Assembly: GCA_019239915.1 (NCBI GenBank)
Contig: JAFAZF010000028.1
Span: forward strand, 26,282 to 90,281
DNA length: 64,000 bases
Origin: Sphingomonadaceae bacterium
GTDB taxonomy: Bacteria > Pseudomonadota > Alphaproteobacteria > Sphingomonadales > Sphingomonadaceae
Direction: 5' to 3'
Positions 51,835 to 63,101 of the stretch are shown here, piece after piece; the first letter of the stretch is position 1; every line of letters begins with the position of its first letter. A program made the position numbers and the translations under genes. The notes below the pieces were generated by a model. It was given only the letters and a program-made list of their open reading frames with translations, was not told where the DNA came from and did no database searches.

Positions 51835-52938
51835 ATGTACACCGACTATTACGGGCTCTCCGGCCGGCCGTTCGCGCTGACGCCCGATCCGCGCTTCTAC
51901 TTCGACAGCTCCAGCCACAAGACCGCGATGGCCTATCTCGGCTACGGCCTCGCCCAAGGTGAAGGCTTCATCGCGATCACCGGCGAACCCGGCACCGGCA
52001 AGACCACGCTCGTCGGCCACCTCATGGCGACGATCGACAAGGCCCGCCTCAACGTCATCAAGCTCGTCTCGACCCAGGTCGACGGCGACGATATGCTCCG
52101 CCTCGCCGCGCAGGCGCTGGGGCTTGCGACCGAGGGGCTCGCCAAGGCGCAGCTGCTCGATCGCATCGAGCGGACGCTGCGCAGCCTCGCCGCCGAAGGA
52201 CGCCGCACGCTCTTGATCGTCGACGAAGCGCAGAACCTGCCGGTCTCCTCGCTCGAGGAGCTGCGCATGCTCTCCAACTTCCAGGCGGGCGAGCGCGCGC
52301 TGATGCAGATCTTCCTGCTCGGCCAGCCCGAATTCCGCGAACGGCTGCAGCATTCGGACCGGCTCGAGCAGCTGCGCCAGCGCGTCATCGCCACGCATCA
52401 CCTCGCGCCGATGGGGCTCGACGAGATCGAGGCCTATGTTACGCACCGGCTCGCGCTGGTCGGCTGGGACGGCCGTCCGGCGTTCACCGCCGATGCCTTC
52501 GCGGCGCTGCATCGCCATTCGGACGGCATTCCGCGCCGGCTCAACACGCTGGCCAACCGCGTGCTGCTGAGCGGCGCGCTCGAGGAGCTCGACACGATCA
52601 GCGGCGAGACCGTCGATGCGGTCGCCGCGGATCTCGCCGCCGACGCACCGGACAGCGCCGAGGAAGCGACCGCCGACGTCCGCCAGATGCGCCGCGCGAC
52701 CGACGCCGAGCCGTGGCGCGAGACCGTCGCCGCGCCGGTCCATGCCGCCACCGTCGATCCGCACGCTCAGCGCCGCATCGCCGCGCTCGAGGAGCGGCTC
52801 GAGGAGCAGGACGCGGCGTTGCGTCGCGTGCTGACGATGCTGATCGACTGGGTCGAGCGCGACGGCAAGGATGCGCCGGCCGAAGAGGTCGAGGCCCAGC
52901 CGGCCAAGCGCGGGCGCGGTCGCTCGCAAGCCGCTTAG
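51835..52938 (+). CDS. XrtA-associated ExeA-like ATPase
   Basis: A 367-aa AAA-type ATPase. It begins MYTDYYGLSGRPFALTPDPRFYF, the usual opening of the ExeA/GspA family; Walker A is ITGEPGTGKTTLVGHL (about 48-63) and Walker B is RTLLIVDEAQNLP. The C-terminal part is an acidic/Arg-rich coiled region (EERLEEQDAALRRVLTML). It may supply energy or help place the envelope complex. It follows the barrel gene by 57 bp. Confidence 0.9.
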   Translation: MYTDYYGLSGRPFALTPDPRFYFDSSSHKTAMAYLGYGLAQGEGFIAITGEPGTGKTTLVGHLMATIDKARLNVIKLVSTQVDGDDMLRLAAQALGLATEGLAKAQLLDRIERTLRSLAAEGRRTLLIVDEAQNLPVSSLEELRMLSNFQAGERALMQIFLLGQPEFRERLQHSDRLEQLRQRVIATHHLAPMGLDEIEAYVTHRLALVGWDGRPAFTADAFAALHRHSDGIPRRLNTLANRVLLSGALEELDTISGETVDAVAADLAADAPDSAEEATADVRQMRRATDAEPWRETVAAPVHAATVDPHAQRRIAALEERLEEQDAALRRVLTMLIDWVERDGKDAPAEEVEAQPAKRGRGRSQAA

Positions 52939-52953
52939 CCGCGGAGGGGCGCG

Positions 52954-53838
52954 ATGCGGAACGCGCTCTCCGTCGACGTCGAGGAGTGGTTCCAGGTCGG
53001 CGCGCTCGAACGCGTGATCCGGCCGGACGATTGGGATGCGCTCGAATCGCGCGTCGCGCGCAACACCGGCATCGTGCTCGACCTCTTCGCCGAGACCGGC
53101 GTCAAGGCGACCTTCTTCACGCTCGGCTGGGTGGCGGCGCGGCAGCCTGCGCTTGTCCGCCGCATCGTCGCCGCGGGGCATGAGATCGCCAGCCACGGCT
53201 GGGATCACGCCCGCATCTTCACGCTGACGCCAGAGAGCTTCCGCGCCGACATCATCCGTGCCAAAAGCGCGATCGAGGATGCGGCGGGTGTCGCGGTGAC
53301 CGGTTACCGCGCGCCGAGCTTCTCGCTCGACGCGCGCTCCGCTTGGGCGCATCGCGTGCTCGCCGAGGAGGGCTATGGCTATTCCTCCAGCGTCGCGCCG
53401 ATCGCGCACGATCATTATGGCTGGCCGGAGGCGCCGCGCTTCGCGCACCGGCCGCTTGCCGACAGCGCGCTCGTCGAGCTGCCGGTGACGACGGCGCATC
53501 TCGGCAGCAAGCGCTTCGCGGCGGGCGGCGGCGGGTTCTTCCGGCTCTACCCCTATCGGTTGAGCCGCTGGGCGATCCGCCAGGTCAACCGCGACGATGC
53601 GCGCCCGGCGGTGTTCTACTTCCATCCGTGGGAGGTCGATCCCGGCCAGCCCTATGTTCGCGAGGCTTCGCTCAAATCGCGGCTGCGTCACTATAGCCGA
53701 CTCGGCGCGATGGCGGGAAAGCTGCGACGCCTGATCGGCGATTTCGGCTGGACGCGGGTCGACGCGGTCGTCGCGGCGGAGGCGGTGCGGCTGCCCGCGA
53801 TCGACGCCCCTGCGCGCGAAGCCGTGTCGGCGGAATGA
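52954..53838 (+). CDS. Polysaccharide deacetylase family protein, XrtA type
   Basis: A 294-aa NodB-type deacetylase. The metal-binding and catalytic parts are LSVDVEEWFQV (first Asp pair), the ASHGWDH segment with the metal His residues, and TGYRAPSFSLD. A C-terminal DUF3473-like end (HPWEVDPGQPYVREASLKSRLRHY) is present. It probably removes acetyl groups from the exported polymer or its lipid intermediate. The stop overlaps the FemAB gene (ATGA). Confidence 0.9.
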   Translation: MRNALSVDVEEWFQVGALERVIRPDDWDALESRVARNTGIVLDLFAETGVKATFFTLGWVAARQPALVRRIVAAGHEIASHGWDHARIFTLTPESFRADIIRAKSAIEDAAGVAVTGYRAPSFSLDARSAWAHRVLAEEGYGYSSSVAPIAHDHYGWPEAPRFAHRPLADSALVELPVTTAHLGSKRFAAGGGGFFRLYPYRLSRWAIRQVNRDDARPAVFYFHPWEVDPGQPYVREASLKSRLRHYSRLGAMAGKLRRLIGDFGWTRVDAVVAAEAVRLPAIDAPAREAVSAE

Positions 53839-54899
53839 CGATGCTGCAAGCGATCGCCCCGATCACTGTCCGCGGCTGGCGCACCGGTGACGGCGCGGCA
53901 GTCGCGGCGTTCCTACGCGATCGTCCAGATGCGACGCCGTTCCATACGCCGCAATGGGCGGAGGCGGTCACCGAAGGCTGCGGGCAGGGTACGCATTGGC
54001 TGTTCGCCGAGCGCGACGGCACGATCGCGGGGCTGGTGCCGCTCACCGAGGTTCATTCACCGCTGTTCGGGCGCGCGCTGGTCTCGTCCGGCTTCGCGGT
54101 CGGCGGCGGCATCCTCGCCGAGTGCGAGCGTTCCGGCGATGCGCTGGGCGAGGCGGCGTGGCGGCTCGCCGAACGGCTCTGCTGCCCGACGCTCGAACTG
54201 CGCGGCGGCTGGTTGCCGGGGGGACAGGGCTGGCACGTCAAGACCGGCGTCTATGCCGGCTTCGCGCGCGAACTCGCCGCCGACGACGAAGCCGAGCTTG
54301 CGCAGATTCCGCGCAAGCAGCGCGCCGAGGTGCGCAAGGCGCTGGGCGCGGAAATGACGGTCGAGACGGGGCGGGGCCGGCGCGATCTTGATGCGCATTA
54401 CGCGGTCTACTCGGAAAGCGTCCGCAATCTCGGCACGCCGGTGTTCCCGCGCGCGCTCTTCGCGGCGATGCTCGATACGTTCGGCGCGGATGCCGACATC
54501 CTGACCATCCGACATGACGGCGGGCCGGTCGCGAGCGTGCTGAGCCTCTATCATCGCGGCACCGTCATGCCCTATTGGGGCGGCGGCACCTTCGCGGCGC
54601 GCTCGCTGCGTGCCAACGAGCTGATGTATTTCGCGCTCATGCGCCATGCCCGCACGCGCGGCTGCACGCGCTTCGACTTCGGCCGCTCCAAGCTCGGCAC
54701 GGGCGCCTTCGCCTACAAGAAGAATTGGGGGTTCGAGCCCGCGCCGCTCGCTTATGCGGTGCGCACCGCCGACGGTGCCGAACCGCGCGAGATCAACCCG
54801 CTCAGCCCCAAATACCGCGCGCAGGTTGCGTTGTGGCGCAAGGTGCCACTGCCGATCGCGAACCGTCTCGGACCGCTGATCGCGCGCGGGCTCGGCTGA
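53835..54899 (+). CDS. FemAB-family XrtA/PEP-CTERM-associated protein
   Basis: A 354-aa GNAT-fold protein of the FemAB type, with two tandem halves. Characteristic parts are FHTPQWAEAVTEGCG, the AELAQIPRKQRAEVRKALG linker and the C-terminal LRANELMYFALMRHARTRGCTRFDFGRSKLGTGAFAYKKNWGFEP. It probably transfers an aminoacyl or acyl group to a cell-envelope intermediate. It overlaps the deacetylase upstream and the glycosyltransferase downstream. Confidence 0.88.
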   Translation: MTMLQAIAPITVRGWRTGDGAAVAAFLRDRPDATPFHTPQWAEAVTEGCGQGTHWLFAERDGTIAGLVPLTEVHSPLFGRALVSSGFAVGGGILAECERSGDALGEAAWRLAERLCCPTLELRGGWLPGGQGWHVKTGVYAGFARELAADDEAELAQIPRKQRAEVRKALGAEMTVETGRGRRDLDAHYAVYSESVRNLGTPVFPRALFAAMLDTFGADADILTIRHDGGPVASVLSLYHRGTVMPYWGGGTFAARSLRANELMYFALMRHARTRGCTRFDFGRSKLGTGAFAYKKNWGFEPAPLAYAVRTADGAEPREINPLSPKYRAQVALWRKVPLPIANRLGPLIARGLG

Positions 54900-56113
54900 T
54901 GCCGGACATCCTGTTCCTCGCGCATCGTGTTCCCTATCCGCCGAACCGCGGCGACAAGATGCGCTCCTTCCACATGCTCCGGCATCTGGCGGGCGAGGCG
55001 CGCATCCATCTCGGCGCCTTCGCCGATGACGATGCCGATCTCGCTTATGCCGAGGCGCTGCGCCCGTTGGTCGCCACCCTTCATATCCAAAAGCGCGGAC
55101 CGCGGCTGCCGCTGATGCTCGGCGGGCTGGCGAGAGCGCTGCCGCTCTCGGTCGCTGCCTTTGCGAGCGCGGACATGCAGCGCTTCGTCGATCGCACGCT
55201 GGCGAGCCGTCGTATCAACGCGATCCTCGCCTTCTCGAGCCAGATGGCGCAGTTCGTGCCCGAGGCGCCCGGCTGCCGCTTCGTGATGGATTTCGTCGAC
55301 ATGGATTCGGCGAAGTTCGCCGCTTATGCTGCGCAGCATGGCGGGCCGAAACGCTGGCTTCACGCCCGCGAGGCGGCGCTGCTCCAGGCCTTCGAGATCG
55401 AGACCGCACGGCGCGCCGATCTTTCCCTGTTCGTGAGCGAGGCCGAAGCCGCGCTCTTTCGCGGGGCGGCGCCGGGCGCTGACGTCGCCGCGCTCTCGAA
55501 CGGCATCGATCTCGCATTCTACGATCCCGCGACGCCGCGTGCGCTCGCCGCCGGGCCGAAAACTGATAGCGCGCCGCTGATCGTCTTCACCGGCCAGATG
55601 GACTATCCGCCCAACGTCGAGGCGGTGACGCTGTTCGCGCGCGAGACGCTGCCGCGGATCCACCGGGCGGTGCCGGATGCGCGCTTCGTGATCGTCGGCC
55701 GCACCCCGACCGCAGCGGTGCGCGCGCTGGCGCGCGACGGCGTCGTCGTTACCGGCGCGGTCGACGATGTTCGCGGCTGGCTCGCGGCGGCGGACGTGGT
55801 CGTGGCACCGCTCCGGCTCGCGCGCGGCATCCAGAACAAGGTGCTCGAGGCGATGGCGATGGCGAAGCCGGTGGTCGCGTCGCCGGCGGCTTTCGAGGGC
55901 ATCGCGGCGCGCGCCGGCGAAGAGCTGATCGTCGTCGATGGGGTGGAGGCGGAGGCCGCGGCGGTAATCGCGCTGCTCGGCGATCCGGCGCGGGCGCGGG
56001 CGATCGGTGCCGCCGCACGTGCACGGGTCGAGGCGCGCTACGGCTGGGACGCGACGCTGGCGCCGCTCGCCGCGTTGGTGGGGATCGCGCCGCTCCAGGC
56101 GGCCGCGGAATGA
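54899..56113 (+). CDS. Glycosyltransferase (GT4 type), XrtA system-associated
   Basis: A 404-aa glycosyltransferase. LFLAHRVPYPPNRGDKMRSFHMLRHLAGE is typical of the TIGR03087-like group; NGIDLAFYDP, VFTGQMDYPPNVEAV and GIQNKVLEAMAMAKPVVASPAAFEGI form the usual GT-B C-terminal domain with its acceptor/donor E-x7-E region. It likely adds a sugar in polymer assembly. The ATG shares TGATG with the FemAB stop. The next gene, xrtA, overlaps it by 4 nt. Confidence 0.9.
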   Translation: MPDILFLAHRVPYPPNRGDKMRSFHMLRHLAGEARIHLGAFADDDADLAYAEALRPLVATLHIQKRGPRLPLMLGGLARALPLSVAAFASADMQRFVDRTLASRRINAILAFSSQMAQFVPEAPGCRFVMDFVDMDSAKFAAYAAQHGGPKRWLHAREAALLQAFEIETARRADLSLFVSEAEAALFRGAAPGADVAALSNGIDLAFYDPATPRALAAGPKTDSAPLIVFTGQMDYPPNVEAVTLFARETLPRIHRAVPDARFVIVGRTPTAAVRALARDGVVVTGAVDDVRGWLAAADVVVAPLRLARGIQNKVLEAMAMAKPVVASPAAFEGIAARAGEELIVVDGVEAEAAAVIALLGDPARARAIGAAARARVEARYGWDATLAPLAALVGIAPLQAAAE

Positions 56114-57621
56114 CGGTCGCGCTGGTCGAGCGGCCGCGCGGCCGCGCCGTCGCGGGCTGGGGCGAGCATGTCATCCTGCTCGCGCTGGTCGCCGCCGCGC
56201 TGCTGCTCCTGTTCGCGCGCGATGTTGCCGACATGGGCGCACAGTGGCTGTCGAGTTCCAGCTACGAACATTGCCTCGTGGTGCCGCCCATCATCGCCTG
56301 GCTGGTCTGGCGCCGCCGCGACGCGCTCGCCGACACGCCCCCACGCGCCTGGCCGCTCGCGCTGCTGGTCGTCGCGGCCGGCGGCTTCGGCTGGCTGGTC
56401 GGCGAGGCGGCGGCGGTCGCGGTCGTGCGCCAGTTCGCGCTGCTCGCGATGATCGTGGGCACGGTGCTCGCGCTGCTCGGTCCGGCTGTGGCGCGGCTGC
56501 TCGCCTTTCCGCTGCTCTATGCTGTGTTCCTAGTGCCGGCAGGCGACATGCTCATCCCGCCGCTGCAGACGATCACCGCGCGCATCTGCCTCGCGCTGCT
56601 CCAGCTCGTCGGCATCCCCGCGACGCTCACCGGCGTGTTCATCCGGACGCCCGATGGCTGGTTCCGCGTCGCCGCCGCCTGCTCGGGCGTCAAGTTCCTG
56701 ATCGCGATGGTCGCGCTCGGCGTGCTCGCCGCGCATCTCTGCTTCCGGTGCTGGCCGCGCCGCATCGCCTTTCTCGCCGCCTGCATCGTCGTGCCGATCC
56801 TCGCCAACGGCCTGCGGGCGTGGGGCACGCTGGTAATGGCGCATTTCGTCGGCGCCGCGCGCGCCACCGATTACGACCACATCATCTACGGCTGGTTCTT
56901 CTTCGGCAGCGTGATCGCGCTGATGCTCTCGCTCGCGTGGCCGTTCTTCGACCGCACGCCGACCGAGACGGACGCAGCGCCGCGAGCGGGGCCGCCCGGC
57001 ACCCAGCGCGCGCTGGTCCTCGTCGCCGGAGCAGCGATCCTGCTCGCCGCCCTTGCGCCGGCGTGGCAAGCGTCGCTCGCTGCCGCCGGCCGTGCCGCGC
57101 TTCCCGCGGAGATCGCGTTGCCGGCGATCCCAGGCTGGCACCGCGTGGCCGATGCCGGAACGCCGTGGCGGCCGCGCTTCGACGGCGCCGATCGTCTCGT
57201 GACCGGTCGCTACGCCGACGATGCCGGCCACGCCGCCGATCTCGCCATTGCGGTCTATGGCTCACAGGATGCGACACGCCGGCTGGTGGGGTACGGCCAT
57301 GGCGCGGTCGATCCGGACGGCCCCTGGGCCTGGGCGCACGACCTGCCGGCGCCACTCGGCGGCCGCGCCGAGCTCATCGCCGGACCAAGGCAGGTGACAC
57401 GCACCGTGCTGAGCTTCTATCGGGTGGGCGGCATCACCACCGGAAGCGAGGTCGCGGTGAAGATCGAGACGTTGAAGGTCAGGCTATTGGGCGGCTCCGG
57501 CCGTGCCGCGGCGCTGCTCATTTCCGCCGAAGACAGCGAGGGCGGCCGCGCGGCGGCCGACGCGCTGCTCGCGGCGCTGGGCACGCCGGAAAAGGTGATG
57601 GACGCGGGCGCCGTACGCTAG
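56110..57621 (+). CDS. xrtA: Exosortase A fused to an EpsI domain
   Basis: Exosortases cut and attach proteins that bear a C-terminal PEP-CTERM signal. Residues 1-280 form eight or so membrane helices with the catalytic triad Cys191 (AACSGVKFLIAM), Arg236 (LANGLRAWG) and His257 (DYDHIIYGWFFFG). From about 300 the sequence becomes a periplasmic EpsI domain (IPGWHRV...; TVLSFYRVGGITTGSEVAVKIETLK). The 503-aa length is therefore the fused form, in which XrtA and EpsI, separate in some species, are one protein. It overlaps the glycosyltransferase gene. It is the central enzyme of the locus. Confidence 0.93.
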   Translation: MTVALVERPRGRAVAGWGEHVILLALVAAALLLLFARDVADMGAQWLSSSSYEHCLVVPPIIAWLVWRRRDALADTPPRAWPLALLVVAAGGFGWLVGEAAAVAVVRQFALLAMIVGTVLALLGPAVARLLAFPLLYAVFLVPAGDMLIPPLQTITARICLALLQLVGIPATLTGVFIRTPDGWFRVAAACSGVKFLIAMVALGVLAAHLCFRCWPRRIAFLAACIVVPILANGLRAWGTLVMAHFVGAARATDYDHIIYGWFFFGSVIALMLSLAWPFFDRTPTETDAAPRAGPPGTQRALVLVAGAAILLAALAPAWQASLAAAGRAALPAEIALPAIPGWHRVADAGTPWRPRFDGADRLVTGRYADDAGHAADLAIAVYGSQDATRRLVGYGHGAVDPDGPWAWAHDLPAPLGGRAELIAGPRQVTRTVLSFYRVGGITTGSEVAVKIETLKVRLLGGSGRAAALLISAEDSEGGRAAADALLAALGTPEKVMDAGAVR

Positions 57622-57651
57622 TGCCGCGCGTCAGCAGACCCAAGCACTGCC

Positions 57652-57720
57652 GTGCTCCTGCGAAAGCAGGAGCCTCGTACGCCGGTGCAGCCGATGGCGC
57701 TCCTGCTTTCGCAGGAGCAC
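57652..57720. repeat. GCTCCTGCTTTCGCAGGAGC-type palindromic repeat
   Basis: Two copies of the GCTCCTGC-AAAGCAGGAGC stem face each other in the gap between xrtA and the amidotransferase gene. A further copy is translated inside trpE. It separates two genes of the XrtA locus. Confidence 0.8.
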
Positions 57721-57748
57721 CGCGCGGAAGCGTTGGAGTGAAGCGCTG

Positions 57749-59644
<1,896 letters not shown>

Positions 59645-59659
59645 TTCACGCCAGGAGAA

Positions 59660-59737
59660 ACGTTCGTCCCGAGCGAAGTCGAGGGACGTGCCGCAAGCGC
59701 TCCGCCAACGTGTCTCGACTTCGCTCGACACGAACGG
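59660..59737. repeat. CCGTTCG-type palindromic repeat
   Basis: Ends the XrtA locus: CGTTCGTCCCGAGCGAAG ... CTTCGCTCGACACGAACGG. The convergent small gene ends just beyond it. Confidence 0.8.
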
Positions 59738-59765
59738 GAGCAAGGGGCGAGTGGGATGAGACGGG

Positions 59766-60023
59766 TCAGACCCTCGCCGTCGCCTCTTCGAGCGCGGCCG
59801 CGATCATCCGCTCCCAGACGCCGAGGTCGCCCGCTTGCGCCATCGCCGCATCGGGCTCGCGCAGCGTCCGCAGCACCGCGATCGCATCGTCGCGGTAGTC
59901 GAGCCAGGTCGCGTCGACCTCGGAGCCGGCCGACTCCTCGTCGCCGCGCCCGTTGGCGCTCAGCCGCTGGCCGGCGAGCACGCGCGCGATCCGCTCGACG
60001 ACTTTGCCTTTCGATACGTCCAT
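59766..60023 (-). CDS. Small conserved-looking hypothetical protein
   Basis: An 85-aa acidic, probably helical protein. The start MDVSKGKVVERIARVLAGQ has GGAGG at good spacing; an adjacent ATG one codon earlier is possible. The ORF track merges it with a shadow of the truA region. The sequence VDATWLDYRDDAIAVLRTLREPDAAMAQAGDLGVWERMIAAALEEA looks well ordered, but no known family is recognised. It lies between the XrtA locus and truA. Confidence 0.65.
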   Translation of the reverse strand: MDVSKGKVVERIARVLAGQRLSANGRGDEESAGSEVDATWLDYRDDAIAVLRTLREPDAAMAQAGDLGVWERMIAAALEEATARV

Positions 60024-60075
60024 CATCGCCTCCATGATCGTCGCAGACGCTAACCCCTGAAGGCATGGCAGGGTT

Positions 60076-60816
60076 TCAGGGATACACAGCCGCAACGAAA
60101 TAGAGCCCATCGGGCGGCGCGTTGAGCCCGAGCGCGGCACGGTCGCGCGCGGCGAGCGCGGCGGCGAGATCGCCCGCGCTCCACTTGCCGCGCCCGACCA
60201 GCGCGAGGCAGCCGACCATCGAGCGCACCTGATGATGGAGGAAGGAGCGGGCGGCCGCCTCAATATGGATTTCCCGATCGACGCGGAGAACGCCCAGCTG
60301 ATCGAGCGTCTTGACCGGGCTGTCCGCCTGGCATTGCACCGAGCGGAAGGTGGTGAAATCGTGGTGCCCGACGAGCCGTTGCGCGGCAGCATGCATCGCG
60401 TCCGCGTCGAGCGGCGGCGCGACCCGCCAGGCGTGCCCGGCGTCGAGCGTCAAGGGCGCGCGGCGATCGGCGATGCGGTAGCGGTAACGGCGGCCGATGC
60501 AGGAGAAGCGTGCGTGCCAGTCATCGGCGGCGCGCTCGCAGGCGAGCACCGCGATCGGATGCGGCCGCAGCCGTGCGTTCAGCGCCTCCATCAGCCGAAA
60601 CGGCGTGATCGGCTTGGCGATGTCGACATGCGCCGCCATGCCGAGCGCGTGGACGCCGGCGTCGGTACGGCCGGCGGCATGGAAGACGACGGTCTCGCCG
60701 GTGACGGCCTGCGCTGCCTCCTCGAGCGCCTGCTGGATGCTGGGGCCATGATCCTGCCGCTGCCAGCCCATGAACGGGCGGCCGTCCCACTCCAGCGTCA
60801 GCCGGAAGCGCGTCAG
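60076..60816 (-). CDS. truA: tRNA pseudouridine synthase A, probable CTG start
   Basis: Makes pseudouridine at positions 38-40 of tRNA anticodon arms. The catalytic Asp is in [21 protein letters not shown], and [27 protein letters not shown] and the C-terminal [10 protein letters not shown] are further family parts. The protein should begin (M)[20 protein letters not shown]. The codon in that place is CTG, within a CTGA overlap with the fmt stop, and no ATG, GTG or TTG lies in frame between it and far-upstream fmt sequence. The first internal ATG would delete the first strand. CTG initiation gives 246 aa, a normal length. Confidence 0.88.
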   Translation of the reverse strand: MTRFRLTLEWDGRPFMGWQRQDHGPSIQQALEEAAQAVTGETVVFHAAGRTDAGVHALGMAAHVDIAKPITPFRLMEALNARLRPHPIAVLACERAADDWHARFSCIGRRYRYRIADRRAPLTLDAGHAWRVAPPLDADAMHAAAQRLVGHHDFTTFRSVQCQADSPVKTLDQLGVLRVDREIHIEAAARSFLHHQVRSMVGCLALVGRGKWSAGDLAAALAARDRAALGLNAPPDGLYFVAAVYP

Positions 60817-61724
60817 AGCCGCGTGCCCTTCGCGATCGCGAAGCCGCGCAGCAGCTCCTCGGGCGTCATCACGCCACGCCCCGAGCGCTGGACGAGCAGG
60901 GGCCGGATCGCGCCGTCGCCGCAGTCGATCGTCAGCCGATCGTCCAGGATGGTGCCGGGGTTCCCGCCATCGGTGGCGGCGGGCAGCACCTCCGCGGCGA
61001 GGATGCGGATGCGCTCGCCGTCCGCCTCGAAGAAGGCGCCCGGCGCCGGGTTGAATGCGCGCACCTGACGTCCGACCTGCGCCGCGCCGACGGCGAAGTC
61101 GAGCCGGGCTTCCGCCTTCTCGATCTTGGCGGCGTAGGTGACCCCGTCCTCGGGCTGCACGACCGCCGGATGGCAGTCGAGATCGTCCAGCACCTGCGCC
61201 ATCAGCGCCGCGCCCTTGGCGGCGAGTTCCGCGGTGAGCGCGCCGGCGGTCTTGTTGTCGATGCGCACCATTACGCTCGCGAGCATCGGCCCGGTGTCGA
61301 GCCCGCGCTCCATCTGCATGATCGTGACGCCGGTGCGCTCGTCGCCGGCGAGGATCGCGCGCTGGATCGGCGCGGCGCCGCGCCATCGCGGCAGCAGCGA
61401 GGCGTGGACGTTGAGGCAGCCGCGGCGCGGCGCGTCGAGGATCGGCTGCGGCAGGATCAGACCGTAGGCGGCGATCACCGCGACGTCGAGATCGAGTGCG
61501 GCGAACGCCGCCTGCGCCTCGATGTCGCGCAAGGTGAGCGGTGTCCGTATCGCGATGCCGAGCGCTTCCGCGCGGGCCTGGACGGGCGAGGGGGTCAGCG
61601 CCTTGCCGCGCCCGGCCGGCCGCGGCGGCTGGCTATAGACCGCGACCACCTCATGCCCCGCCGTCACGAGCGCATCGAGCGTCGGCACCGCGAAGTCGGG
61701 TGTTCCCATGAAGGCGATCCGCAT
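60813..61724 (-). CDS. fmt: Methionyl-tRNA formyltransferase
   Basis: Formylates initiator Met-tRNA. The 303-aa protein starts [20 protein letters not shown] and contains [40 protein letters not shown], which holds the Asn-His-Asp catalytic set. The C-terminal OB-like domain ends IAKGTRL. The ORF track adds 11 residues; the chosen ATG has GGAG 8 nt upstream. fmt, truA and def are a common neighbourhood; here recR and def lie on the opposite strand. Confidence 0.95.
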   Translation of the reverse strand: MRIAFMGTPDFAVPTLDALVTAGHEVVAVYSQPPRPAGRGKALTPSPVQARAEALGIAIRTPLTLRDIEAQAAFAALDLDVAVIAAYGLILPQPILDAPRRGCLNVHASLLPRWRGAAPIQRAILAGDERTGVTIMQMERGLDTGPMLASVMVRIDNKTAGALTAELAAKGAALMAQVLDDLDCHPAVVQPEDGVTYAAKIEKAEARLDFAVGAAQVGRQVRAFNPAPGAFFEADGERIRILAAEVLPAATDGGNPGTILDDRLTIDCGDGAIRPLLVQRSGRGVMTPEELLRGFAIAKGTRL

Positions 61725-61800
61725 GCGGCGTTCTCCAACGCTCTGGGCGGCAGACATGCAACCACATTGTTGATGGCGCTACGTCCAGCCGAACGGAATC

Positions 61801-61897
61801 CGTCGTCCCCGCGCAGGCGGGGACCCATATTCTCCGCCGTAGCGACCGTGGCGCGAGGTCAGCGACTATGGATTCCCGCCTTCGCGGGAAGGACGAC
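61801..61897. repeat. CGTCATTCCCGCG-type palindromic repeat, inverted orientation
   Basis: CGTCGTCCCCGCGCAGGCGG and CCCGCCTTCGCGGGAAGGACGAC. It occupies the divergent gap between fmt and recR, and is the reverse-order copy of the element after tRNA-His. Confidence 0.85.
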
Positions 61898-61935
61898 ATG
61901 CTTGTGCGAAGCGCGCCATGCCTTATTTTCCGGCG

Positions 61936-62532
61936 ATGGCATCTCCCGAGATCGAGGCGTTGACGCAGGCGCTGGCGCGGCTGCCGGGGCTGGGGCCGCG
62001 CTCGGCACGCCGCGCCGTGCTGCACCTTCTGCGCAAGCGCGAGAGCGCGTTGAGCCCGCTGCTGCGCGCGCTCGAGGCGGTCAACGACCGACTCGCCGAA
62101 TGCCATGTCTGCGGCAACGTCGACACCACCGATCCCTGCGCGATCTGCGCCGATCCGCGCCGCGACCAGCGTATGCTCTGCGTCGTCGAGGAGGTGGCGG
62201 ATCTCTGGGCGCTCGATCGCGCGAGGCTGTTCCCCGGCCGCTATCATGTCCTCGGCGGGCGGCTGTCGGCGCTGGATGGGGTGCGGCCCGAGGACCTCTC
62301 GATCGACCGGCTGCTCGCACGCATCGCCGCGGGCGGCATCGACGAGGTCGTGCTCGCTACCAACGCGACGCTCGAGGGACAGACCACCGCACATTACATC
62401 GCCGAACGGCTCGAGGATCGGCCGGTGCGCGTCACCCAGCTCGCGCACGGCCTGCCGGTCGGCGGCGAGCTCGACTATCTCGACGAAGGCACGCTGGCGC
62501 AGGCGCTGCGGGCGCGGCGGCCGCTGGGTTAG
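61936..62532 (+). CDS. recR: Recombination mediator protein RecR
   Basis: Acts with RecO (and RecF) to load RecA on gapped DNA. The 198-aa protein has the helix-hairpin-helix region [21 protein letters not shown], the C4 zinc finger [18 protein letters not shown], a Toprim segment [28 protein letters not shown], and the Walker-like [23 protein letters not shown] end. The start MASPEIEAL is preferred over an ATG six codons earlier. Single gene, divergent from fmt. Confidence 0.94.
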   Translation: MASPEIEALTQALARLPGLGPRSARRAVLHLLRKRESALSPLLRALEAVNDRLAECHVCGNVDTTDPCAICADPRRDQRMLCVVEEVADLWALDRARLFPGRYHVLGGRLSALDGVRPEDLSIDRLLARIAAGGIDEVVLATNATLEGQTTAHYIAERLEDRPVRVTQLAHGLPVGGELDYLDEGTLAQALRARRPLG

Positions 62533-62547
62533 TCCGCACGCTGGCCT

Positions 62548-62624
62548 CCGTTTGTGTCGAGCGAAGTCGGGACGCGTGTGCTCAGCGCTTGCGACACGTC
62601 CCTCGACTTCGCTCGGGACGAAAG
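62548..62624. repeat. CCGTTCG-type palindromic repeat
   Basis: Degenerate copy between recR and the VOC gene: CCGTTTGTGTCGAGCGAAG ... CTTCGCTCGGGACGAAAGG. Confidence 0.75.
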
Positions 62625-62660
62625 GTTAGTTGAGGCGCGATTTGGCGAGGAGAGTCGCGC

Positions 62661-63032
62661 ATGACCGTCACCGGCATCGGCGGCTTCTTCTTCCGCGCGC
62701 GCGATCCGCAGGCGCTCGGCCGTTGGTATGCCGAGCAGCTCGGCATCGGCGGCGGTGACTATGGCCTGTGGCAACAGGAGGCCGGCGACACCGTCTTCGC
62801 GCCGTTCCCGCAAGACACGGATTATTTCGCGGCGGAGAGGGGCTGGATGCTCAACCTGCGCGTCGATGGCCTCGACGCACTGCTCGATCGCCTCCGCGCC
62901 GCCGGTACCACGGTGCTCACCGATCCGAGCTGGGACACGCCGGAGACCGGACGCTTCGCGCGCATTCACGATCCCGAAGGCAATCCGATCGAGCTGTGGG
63001 AGCCGCCGGGCGCAGCCGACGCGCCCGATTGA
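62661..63032 (+). CDS. VOC-fold (glyoxalase/bleomycin-resistance-like) protein
   Basis: A 123-aa vicinal-oxygen-chelate protein with two beta-alpha-beta-beta-beta modules. FFFRARDPQALGRWYAEQLGI is the usual N-terminal half and ARIHDPEGNPIELWEPP the usual metal-side end, with the Glu ligand in IELWE. No substrate can be read from the sequence. A GGAGAG site precedes the ATG. Confidence 0.82.
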   Translation: MTVTGIGGFFFRARDPQALGRWYAEQLGIGGGDYGLWQQEAGDTVFAPFPQDTDYFAAERGWMLNLRVDGLDALLDRLRAAGTTVLTDPSWDTPETGRFARIHDPEGNPIELWEPPGAADAPD

Positions 63033-63101
63033 CCGTCGCTCGATCACAGTGATCAAGCCGCTTCGATTGACGTGACTCGGCCGTCAACCTATTTTCGAAC
63101 C

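Noticed and set aside
50026-53691. 1221-aa minus-strand ORF opposite the barrel, ATPase and deacetylase genes
   Set aside because: Very long, but it lies antisense to three clear XrtA genes and has shadow-like composition without domains.
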